Below, piece after piece: positions 44,064 to 49,436 of a DNA stretch of 49,436 nt; the stretch's first letter is position 1, and each line of letters starts with the position of its first letter. The notes beneath the pieces were generated by a model that was not told the origin of the DNA, did not search any database, and saw nothing but the letters and a program-made list of their open reading frames with translations. The DNA comes from an uncultured Eggerthellaceae bacterium (lineage in GTDB: Bacteria > Actinomycetota > Coriobacteriia > Coriobacteriales > Eggerthellaceae). The stretch covers positions 1 through 49,436 of the forward strand of contig CAJUQH010000016.1 in the NCBI GenBank assembly GCA_910588095.1, read 5' to 3'. The translations under genes and the position numbers were made by a program.

Positions 44064-45709
44064 GCCGCTTCCGCTCCAAGCAGTCCCGCGAGCTGCACCG
44101 CCGCCTCACCACGCGCCTGGCCCTTGCTTGGGCGGCCTACACCGCTGCATTCATCGTGCTGGCTCTGGTGCTGAACGTCACGGTGGTGCGCTCCATCGCC
44201 AATGCCGTAGCCGATGCCACGGCGCCCTGGCATTACCGGGAGTACGAGAACTACACCCTCGACGAGTGCCTGACCGTGCTCGGCTACGAGGTCGTCGGCG
44301 AGGCGGTGGACCCAGAGACGCTCGACGCCTTGGAGCGCAGCTACGCCGAGGCGGACGCGGACGCTGTGGCTGCGGGCGAGGTTGACGGCTCCGGCAGCTC
44401 CGAAGGCTCCGAAGGCTCCGACGTGATCGTCGAGCGTTTCTCCGACCAGGCACGCCTCGATGCGACGGTGTTCGCGGTGAAGCCCGCCTTGGTCGATACG
44501 GGCTTCCATAAATGGATGACCGCCGACGACATCAAAAGGGATGCGCTGCGAAAGCTGGCGGCCGAGCAGGTCGGCAACGGCGATTCCGTCGTCATCGAGG
44601 AAGGGCCGGGCTTCGTCGCCGCGCGCGACCTGAGCACCTACAACGCCATCCGGGCGCTCAAGGTGCCGTTGGTGCTGGTGATCTACCTGGCGGGCTGCGC
44701 CATCATCGTGCGCGCGGCCATGAGCCGCTCGCTCAGGAGCTTCGACGAGCTCTCCGGCGCCGTGGCCGACCTCATGGCCGACCGCGAGCGCCCCATCGTG
44801 CTGCCGCCGAGCCTGGCCATCGCCCAAGACGAGCTGAACGCCATCCGCCTCGCGGCCCTTTCCGACGAGCGCGCCGCCGTAGCGGCCGAGCGCCGCAAAG
44901 ACGAGCTGGTGGCCTACCTGGCCCACGACATAAAGACGCCCCTCACCTCGGTGGTGGGCTACCTCGAGCTGCTGGACGAAGCACCCGACCTGCCCGAGCC
45001 CACGCGCCGCCGCTACATAAAGCTGGCCTTCGAGAAGGCGTCGCGCTTCGGCAGCCTTATCGACGAGTTCTTCGAGATAACCCGCTACAACCTGCAGGCC
45101 ATCCCCTTGGAGCGCTGCACCGTGGAGCCGCGGCTGTTCCTGGAGCAGGTGGCCGAGGAGCTGTACCCCGCCGCCGAGGCCCGCAACGTGTCCATTGCCG
45201 TGGAGGTGCCTGCCGACGAGGGCCTCTACCTCGACCCGGACAAGATGGCTCGCGCCATCAGCAACGTGCTGCGCAACGCCGTAGCCTATGCCGACGAGGG
45301 CAGCATCATCGCCGTGGAGGCGCGCATCGAGCAGGCGGCGCCTGCTGCGCTGGATAAGGAAGGCGCGAAAGATGGCGGCCCCGCGGAAGGCCCGGGCACG
45401 GCCAGCGCTTCCGCGACCACGCCTATCGCCGCCGAGCCCCCTGCCTCGCGCTGGCTCATCAGCGTGGCCAACCAGGGCCGCGAGATATCGGCGGCGCACC
45501 TGCAGAGCATCTTCGACAAGTTCTACCGCGAGGACGGCGCCCGTTCCACCAATGGGGGGGGTGCGGGCCTTGGCCTTGCCATCGCCAAGGAGATCGTGGC
45601 AGCCCATGGCGGCACCATCGCCGCCTCGTCGGCCGACGGTCGCACGGTGTTCACCATCGAGCTGCCGCGAATGAGACGGGAAGGTAGCGCCATCCCGCCG
45701 GTTGCGTAA
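44060..45709 (+). CDS. Sensor histidine kinase (VanS-like)
   Basis: 549 residues. Transmembrane helix 1 (about 13-35), an extracellular sensor of about 160 residues (with an acidic, Ser/Gly-rich GEVDGSGSSEGSEGSD), and transmembrane helix 2 (about 197-215, VPLVLVIYLAGCAIIV) precede a HAMP-like linker. The HisKA domain has phosphoacceptor His289 in AYLAHDIKTPLTSVVGYLEL, and the HATPase domain has DPDKMARAISNVLRNAVAYA (N box) and FDKFYREDGARS. The G box STNGGGAGLGLAIAKEIV is encoded across a run of eight G (45554-45561). An Ala/Pro-rich insert of about 40 residues interrupts the ATPase domain near residue 430. The AHDIKTPLTS form is typical of VanS. No vanHAX genes are nearby, so cell-envelope sensing is inference. 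Confidence 0.93.
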   Translation: MSRFRSKQSRELHRRLTTRLALAWAAYTAAFIVLALVLNVTVVRSIANAVADATAPWHYREYENYTLDECLTVLGYEVVGEAVDPETLDALERSYAEADADAVAAGEVDGSGSSEGSEGSDVIVERFSDQARLDATVFAVKPALVDTGFHKWMTADDIKRDALRKLAAEQVGNGDSVVIEEGPGFVAARDLSTYNAIRALKVPLVLVIYLAGCAIIVRAAMSRSLRSFDELSGAVADLMADRERPIVLPPSLAIAQDELNAIRLAALSDERAAVAAERRKDELVAYLAHDIKTPLTSVVGYLELLDEAPDLPEPTRRRYIKLAFEKASRFGSLIDEFFEITRYNLQAIPLERCTVEPRLFLEQVAEELYPAAEARNVSIAVEVPADEGLYLDPDKMARAISNVLRNAVAYADEGSIIAVEARIEQAAPAALDKEGAKDGGPAEGPGTASASATTPIAAEPPASRWLISVANQGREISAAHLQSIFDKFYREDGARSTNGGGAGLGLAIAKEIVAAHGGTIAASSADGRTVFTIELPRMRREGSAIPPVA

Positions 45710-45794
45710 CGCCTGCCCAGCCCTTCACGCCGCCTCGCGCTCGCACGCTAGCATGGGGTCATGGGAAACGGCGACCGAAGGAGAGGCTGGCATC

Positions 45795-46121
45795 ATGCAG
45801 GCTGTTTACAAAGACCCCACCTATGAGCATGTGTTCACCAAGATAGACAAGCTCCAGGGCAAGATATTCCCCCAGATGGACAAGCTGGCGCGCGAGGGCA
45901 AGCTGCCCGAGCTGCTGGGGAAGCGCTGGGCGCGCGTTCTCGACGGCGACGACAGCACCGTCGCGTTCACCGAGCTGGCCCAGTCGCTGGGCTTGTACGC
46001 TGGCATGTTCGACGAGCACACGCAGTCGGCCATTGCAGAGTACCGCGAGTTCGTCCAGCAGCTGTTCCAGATGGACGAGGGCATCGAGACTCCGAATACC
46101 TACGACCCGTTGAGGGCGTGA
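45795..46121 (+). CDS. Small conserved-looking alpha-helical protein, function unknown
   Basis: 108 residues, predicted mainly helical and soluble: YEHVFTKIDKLQGKIFPQMD, LPELLGKRWARVL, FTELAQSLGLYAGMFDEHTQ and a C-terminal AIAEYREFVQQLFQMDEGIE. I recognise no domain. The ATG at 45795 has AAGGAGAGG ten bases upstream, and the frame upstream of it does not look coding. A TAGCAT box at 45749-45754 stands before an out-of-frame ATG at 45761 that opens a 21-codon frame. It stands alone between the kinase gene and ddh. Codon use matches its neighbours, so it is likely real. Confidence 0.7.
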   Translation: MQAVYKDPTYEHVFTKIDKLQGKIFPQMDKLAREGKLPELLGKRWARVLDGDDSTVAFTELAQSLGLYAGMFDEHTQSAIAEYREFVQQLFQMDEGIETPNTYDPLRA

Positions 46122-46352
46122 TGACTCCAGACCATGCGCTCTAGCCGGGCTTTCGCATGACCCATCCCAGGGGCCACAGGGCGTGCATGCCGCCGTGTGG
46201 CCCCTGTTCGCGTTCGGGCGCGGCTGCCACCTGGGCCGCTTCGCGCAGCTCAGCGCCGTGGCTTCGGGCCTTTCTGCGCCGTGCCCTTCGCCATCGCGTT
46301 AACAGCATGTTTCAACCGGCTCCGACGCCCTCGGGCGCCTGCGGGTTTGAAG

Positions 46353-46358
46353 TATACT
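46353..46358 (+). promoter_or_regulatory. Probable -10 box of ddh
   Basis: TATACT, transcription predicted near 46365. An ATG at 46366 follows after seven bases but is out of frame with ddh, whose own start at 46410 has a Shine-Dalgarno (GGAAGGAAG). Confidence 0.55.
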
Positions 46359-46409
46359 GGCGCCGATGGAACTTGATTCGCACGAGCGACCACGAGGAAG
46401 GAAGCGGCC

Positions 46410-47396
46410 ATGGCAACGCGCATCGGCATTCTGGGATACGGCAACCTGGGGAGGGGCATCGACCTGGCATGCGCCGCCGCCCCCGACATGGAGCTCGTGG
46501 CGGTGTTCACCCGGCGCGACCCCGCCACGGTGACCCCGGTCACGGCCAGCGTGGCCGTGTACCCGGCCGACGAGCTGGACGCCCACGCCAACGATATAGA
46601 TGTGCTGGTGCTGGCCGGCGGCAGCGCGACCGACCTGCCGCAGCAGACCCCCGCTGCGGCCCGCGCCTTCAACGTGGTCGACTCCTTCGACACGCACGCG
46701 AACATCCCCGAGCACTTCGCCGCCGTGGACGAAGCGGCCCAGGCCAGCGGCCACGTGGCCGTCATCTCGGTGGGCTGGGATCCGGGCATGTTCTCGGTGG
46801 CGCGCCTCTACGCCAACAGCATCCTGCCTGACGGCGCCGACTACACCTTCTGGGGCCGTGGCGTGTCGCAGGGGCACTCCGATGCCATCCGTCGCATTCC
46901 CGGCGTGGCCGATGCGCGCCAGTACACCGTGCCCGTGCCGGCTGCCCTCGAGGCGGTGCGCGCCGGGCAGCAGCCCGAGCTCGCTACTCGGCAGAAGCAT
47001 ACCCGCGAGTGCTTCGTCGTGGCAGAGGACGGCGCTGACCTCGCTGCCATCGAGCAGGCCATCGTGACCATGCCCAACTACTTCGCCGATTACGACACCA
47101 CCGTGACGTTCGTGACCCAGGAAGAGCTCGACCGCGACCATGCCGGCATCCCGCACGGTGGCTCGGTCATCCGCACCGGCACCACCGGCGCGCAAGGGGA
47201 GTGCACCCATGTGATCGAGTACTCGCTCAAGCTCGATTCCAACCCCGAGTTCACCGGCAGCGTGCTGGTGGCTGTCGCCCGCGCCTGCGCGCGCATGGCG
47301 GCTGAGGGGCAGGCGGGCTGCAAGACCATCTTCGACCTGCCGCCGGCGTACCTGTCGCCGCTTTCCGACGAGGAGCTGCGCGCCCATATGCTGTAA
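46410..47396 (+). CDS. ddh: meso-Diaminopimelate dehydrogenase
   Basis: 328 residues, normal for Ddh (EC 1.4.1.16). It makes meso-diaminopimelate in one NADPH-dependent step from tetrahydrodipicolinate, for lysine and peptidoglycan. The Rossmann motif GILGYGNLGRGIDLACAAAP is followed by VFTRRDPATVTP (NADP phosphate contacts), NVVDSFDTHANIPEHFAAVD and VISVGWDPGMFSVARLYANS, then WGRGVSQGHSDAIRRIPGV, the substrate-binding segment. The C-terminus has LKLDSNPEFTGSVLVAVARA. AGGAAGGAAG precedes the ATG. It is a short route alternative to the DapD/DapE pathway and is found in a scattered set of bacteria. A strong hairpin follows. Confidence 0.95.
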   Translation: MATRIGILGYGNLGRGIDLACAAAPDMELVAVFTRRDPATVTPVTASVAVYPADELDAHANDIDVLVLAGGSATDLPQQTPAAARAFNVVDSFDTHANIPEHFAAVDEAAQASGHVAVISVGWDPGMFSVARLYANSILPDGADYTFWGRGVSQGHSDAIRRIPGVADARQYTVPVPAALEAVRAGQQPELATRQKHTRECFVVAEDGADLAAIEQAIVTMPNYFADYDTTVTFVTQEELDRDHAGIPHGGSVIRTGTTGAQGECTHVIEYSLKLDSNPEFTGSVLVAVARACARMAAEGQAGCKTIFDLPPAYLSPLSDEELRAHML

Positions 47397-47418
47397 GCAT
47401 ATCTCAGCAGAGAGCAGC

Positions 47419-47446
47419 GAAGCGCCGCCCATCCGGGCGGCGCTTC
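47419..47446 (+). terminator. Hairpin terminator of ddh
   Basis: GAAGCGCCGCCC, loop ATCC, GGGCGGCGCTTC, a perfect 12-bp GC-rich stem 22 bases after the stop. The tail TGCGTT is U-poor, so termination efficiency is uncertain. Confidence 0.75.
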
Positions 47447-47472
47447 TGCGTTATCGGATAGATGCGGTCACC

Positions 47473-47499
47473 GTGAACAGGGGACGTAGCACTGTTCAC
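47473..47499. repeat. Palindrome related to the element at 972-1002
   Basis: GTGAACAG (47473-47480) pairs with CTGTTCAC (47492-47499) around GGGACGTAGCA. Compared with the reverse strand of 972-1002 it has the same TGAACAGGGG and CACTGTTCA with six extra bases in the loop. Confidence 0.65.
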
Positions 47500-47527
47500 A
47501 GGGCAGGGTCAGCCTAACGATGTGGCA

Positions 47528-47560
47528 GCGCCCTCGGTGCTCGCTTTGCTGCGAGGGCGC
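47528..47560. repeat. 9-bp inverted repeat upstream of the nucleotidyltransferase gene
   Basis: GCGCCCTCG (47528-47536) pairs with CGAGGGCGC (47552-47560). It lies immediately before a -10-like TACACT (47568-47573), so it could be an operator or the end of an upstream transcript. Confidence 0.5.
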
Positions 47561-47628
47561 GGTAAGGTACACTGTAAGCGTGCTACAGGCACTCTGATTT
47601 CTGGCTGTGCCCTGATAGGAGGTGCACC

Positions 47629-47958
47629 ATGGCTCATACGATCAACCTTCCCGAAGGCTATATCCAGCGCATCGTCTCCAGCGTGACCTCCGTTGTCCCA
47701 ACCGAGGCTGTATACGTGTTCGGCTCTTATGCCCGCGGAGAGGAGCGTAAGGATAGCGACCTCGACCTTTACGTGGTCACCTCCGATGACGCTGAGGGTC
47801 GCTTCGAGCGCATGGGGCGCATCGGGCGCGCCCTGCTCTGGATGGGCATGCCGAAGGATATATTGGTAGGCTCCAAGGAGCGCTTTGCGGCCCGCAAGGA
47901 CAGCCTGGCCGATATCGAATACCTTGTCTCCCGTGAAGGGGTGAGGGTCTATGGCTGA
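47629..47958 (+). CDS. MNT-type minimal nucleotidyltransferase (orphan HEPN/MNT antitoxin)
   Basis: 109 residues. The DNA polymerase beta-like nucleotidyltransferase signature is complete: VYVFGSYARGEERKDSDLDL, with the G-S helix and the two metal Asp in SDLDL. MNT proteins are usually the antitoxin or AMP-transferring partner of a HEPN-domain RNase toxin encoded immediately downstream, often with overlapping start. Here an ATG at 47951 overlaps the stop exactly that way, but its frame ends after nine codons inside a dispersed repeat. The gene has a very good Shine-Dalgarno (TAGGAGGTG) and a possible -10 TACACT at 47568. It looks intact, so it may still act alone. Confidence 0.88.
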   Translation: MAHTINLPEGYIQRIVSSVTSVVPTEAVYVFGSYARGEERKDSDLDLYVVTSDDAEGRFERMGRIGRALLWMGMPKDILVGSKERFAARKDSLADIEYLVSREGVRVYG

Positions 47959-47980
47959 GGCTGCTGCCTTGTCATTCTGA
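47951..47980 (+). pseudogene. Remnant start of a gene following the MNT gene, probably the HEPN partner
   Basis: ATG overlapping the MNT stop by eight bases, reading MAEAAALSF and then TGA. The stop is within the dispersed repeat that begins at 47971. Position and overlap are those of a HEPN toxin gene; its body is absent. The identity is inference from context only. Confidence 0.4.
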
Positions 47981-48018
47981 GCGAAGCCACTGAAAGCAGC
48001 GGAGTCGAAGAATCCAAT
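47971..48018 (+). repeat. Intergenic copy of the 48-bp dispersed repeat
   Basis: GTCATTCTGAGCGAAG ... GGAGTCGAAGAATCCAAT. It aligns without gaps with 24570-24617 and 24786-24833, which are translated within the large surface protein. I recognise this as the kind of GTCATTCTGAGCGAAG repeat scattered in many bacterial genomes. Confidence 0.8.
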
Positions 48019-48251
48019 GAAGGGAGCGGAAGCGTTTAGCTTTCGCTTTGCTCTATCTTCAGCGCGGCGTCAGCCATGGGTGCTCGGGTTCCACGCTCCG
48101 CTTGCGGCCCTTGCGAGCCACTGCGCTCGCTCGTTTCAGCTTTCATATGCGCTCGCTTCGCTCGCTAGAACCAGGATGCTGTCACGAGTCGCCCTCGCGC
48201 CCATGCCTGGTGCCGCTTCGACGTATAGCCTGAAGCGCCTTAGCCGCATCC
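48019..48251. other. Intergenic region, possible gene debris
   Basis: No credible coding frame or RNA gene is seen. Two similar GCGCTCGCT-rich patches occur near 48123 and 48150. It separates the MNT locus from the 3' end of the minus-strand surface protein, and no clear terminator for the latter is visible. Confidence 0.4.
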
Positions 48252-49436
48252 TTAGATGGCAAAACAAGGTGACACGCCATGAGCGTCTTTCGCAAGAAGC
48301 GAATCAGAACGGCCGCTTGGCAACCCCTTTGCATCTACGGCGACGAACGTCACAGTCATCGATGGATGCTGCGACCTTATCCACCAATCGGTATAGACAC
48401 CAGGATTGGTCGCCGTTGCTTTCGCCAGTTTCTCCTTGCTGCCAGTTGTACCATCAACCTCGCTATAGTAATCATAGGGTCGTGAGGTCACGGATCGTTC
48501 CGGGAGGAAGTACTCCCAGCGAGTAGTCCAGGTTTTATGAGGCGTTGCGGTCAGTTCGGCATAGCTAGGCAGGAAGAGACTGTAGCAGCGGTCCGATATC
48601 GTCGCAGCATTAGAGGTGTATTGCCCATCTCTATAGGTCTTGCAAGCTGGAGTTATGCAATTCTTCAAAGCGGAAGGCGTAGCTTTCCATATGCTCCCGC
48701 TGTTCATCTCCTGCTGCAGCTTGCTCGCACCCCATCCACCAATATTGGTGTTCGTATCGTTGAAGCCGTACAGCCGGTTCAAGATTCCTACGAACTGGAA
48801 TGTGAGCCCGATACCTTTACCCTGCTCATCTTTATCATAAAGAATGCCGATGATGCGCACGTCATAGAGTGTATCTGGCACTCCGTCGCCATTGTCATCC
48901 CACCGCACTTTACCGCTTACCTTGTTCCCCGACCAATCGCTCACTGCTCCGGCCATCCCACAAGAAAGATACGAATCGTACTGCTCGTAGTAACGCGAGG
49001 TGGTGCCATTACGAGCAATGTCATTAGCGGCAGCTTTTATGTTAGCTGGACCGTAGATGAGCGTTCCATCCTGGATGAAGAAATCATCTAGGAGACTGCC
49101 GGTGGCATTGCTTCCTATCTCCGTTTCTGCCTCGCCATCGGCCACGGCGAACTCGTAGCTCACCTCGGCGATGGGGGTGCGGTCGCCTTCGTTCACGCTT
49201 CCAGGGGTCACGAGGCCGTGGTTGGGGGTCTCGGAGCCTCCCACCTTGTTGCTCAGGTTCAAGCGGTAGGACACGTACAGGCGGCTCTCGTCGTCGCGCT
49301 CTGTGGCTGTCGGGTCGAAGGATGCTGCCTGCTTCGGTATGACGAAGGAGCCGTAGCGGGAGGAGTCGTCCATGTCCACCGCGTCATCGAGCTTGAAGTG
49401 CACGCCTTGGGACTCTGCGGTCGCCCCCTCTGCGAA
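48252..49436 (-). CDS. Surface protein with C-terminal DUF6273 domain (5' end beyond the window)
   Basis: The frame is open at the window edge (the GTG at 49403 is internal), so only the last 395 or so residues are seen. They begin with a beta stalk (SRLYVSYRLNLSNKVGG, TPGSVNEGDRTPIAEVSYEF) nearly identical in protein to that of the gene at 1-947, but on the opposite strand. A linker (DGTLIYGPANIKAAANDIAR) leads into a divergent DUF6273 domain: YDVRIIGILYDKDEQGKGIG, YSLFLPSYAEL, TDWWIRSQHP and the terminal GVSPCFAI. GC is about 67 percent in the stalk (49141-49200) and about 45 percent in the domain (48781-48840), with the change near 49120. It has no sortase motif or C-terminal membrane helix. 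Confidence 0.82.
   Translation of the reverse strand, partial: FAEGATAESQGVHFKLDDAVDMDDSSRYGSFVIPKQAASFDPTATERDDESRLYVSYRLNLSNKVGGSETPNHGLVTPGSVNEGDRTPIAEVSYEFAVADGEAETEIGSNATGSLLDDFFIQDGTLIYGPANIKAAANDIARNGTTSRYYEQYDSYLSCGMAGAVSDWSGNKVSGKVRWDDNGDGVPDTLYDVRIIGILYDKDEQGKGIGLTFQFVGILNRLYGFNDTNTNIGGWGASKLQQEMNSGSIWKATPSALKNCITPACKTYRDGQYTSNAATISDRCYSLFLPSYAELTATPHKTWTTRWEYFLPERSVTSRPYDYYSEVDGTTGSKEKLAKATATNPGVYTDWWIRSQHPSMTVTFVAVDAKGLPSGRSDSLLAKDAHGVSPCFAI

Noticed and set aside
45761..46533. Leaderless short frames starting at 45761 (21 codons) and 46366 (about 55 codons), each 6-7 bases after a -10-like box
   Set aside because: Both are out of frame with the following genes, which have good Shine-Dalgarno starts, and their peptides look like frame shadows. 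They may only show that the -10 box lies near an ATG by chance.

Overview
The window is a high-GC (about 65-70 percent in most genes) bacterial chromosome segment. Gene content, a Gram-positive cell-surface style (BspA-like leucine-rich repeats, B-repeats, DUF6273 domains), meso-diaminopimelate dehydrogenase and the order rnhB-yraN-yifB-dprA-trmFO-xerC point to an actinobacterium of the class Coriobacteriia, most likely Eggerthellaceae. That placement comes from reading the sequence, not from a database search, and the genus is not determined.

Layout. 1-947: 3' part of a surface protein with a C-terminal DUF6273 domain. 1011-6180: alkyltransferase-like DNA repair protein (minus strand), then rpe, a cysteine desulfurase, a HisJ-type phosphatase, a Nif3-like protein and a coiled-coil/zinc-ribbon protein. 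6327-6485: tRNA-Pro and tRNA-Gly. 6677-8456: a broken ECF sigma factor fused out of frame to the rest of a secreted protein. 8501-18579: EamA transporter, pheS and pheT, asnB, a sodium:neurotransmitter-type symporter, ychF and a GNAT acetyltransferase. 18667-23862: five-gene ABC importer of the peptide/nickel class (minus strand) with histidine-rich tails. 24056-28100: an unusual nested-hairpin leader followed by a 1248-residue secreted mosaic protein. 28519-34663: ppdK, mtnA, a dGTPase-like HD protein and azlCD. 34867-42005: rplS, rnhB, yraN, yifB, dprA, trmFO, xerC. 42075-45709: membrane-anchored C39-type protease divergent from a VanRS-like two-component pair. 45795-47396: small unknown protein and ddh. 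47473-48251: repeats, an orphan MNT nucleotidyltransferase and a destroyed partner gene. 48252-49436: a third DUF6273 protein on the minus strand, cut by the window edge.

Most of the window is ordinary housekeeping DNA. The unusual material lies in the three DUF6273 surface proteins. They share a stalk-like region just before the C-terminal domain, but the C-terminal domains are strongly divergent. In two of them base composition drops sharply at the join, which suggests exchange of C-terminal cassettes. The central one carries a dispersed 48-bp repeat captured as coding sequence, and its transcript would start with a 160-nt set of nested inverted repeats that includes a terminator-like hairpin. 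Other points of interest are a recurring promoter layout with the -10 box 7-8 bases before the ATG (leaderless transcripts), an alkyltransferase homologue with Ala in place of the reactive Cys, an 8-G tract in the ATP-binding part of the histidine kinase, and a related palindrome family at both ends of the window.
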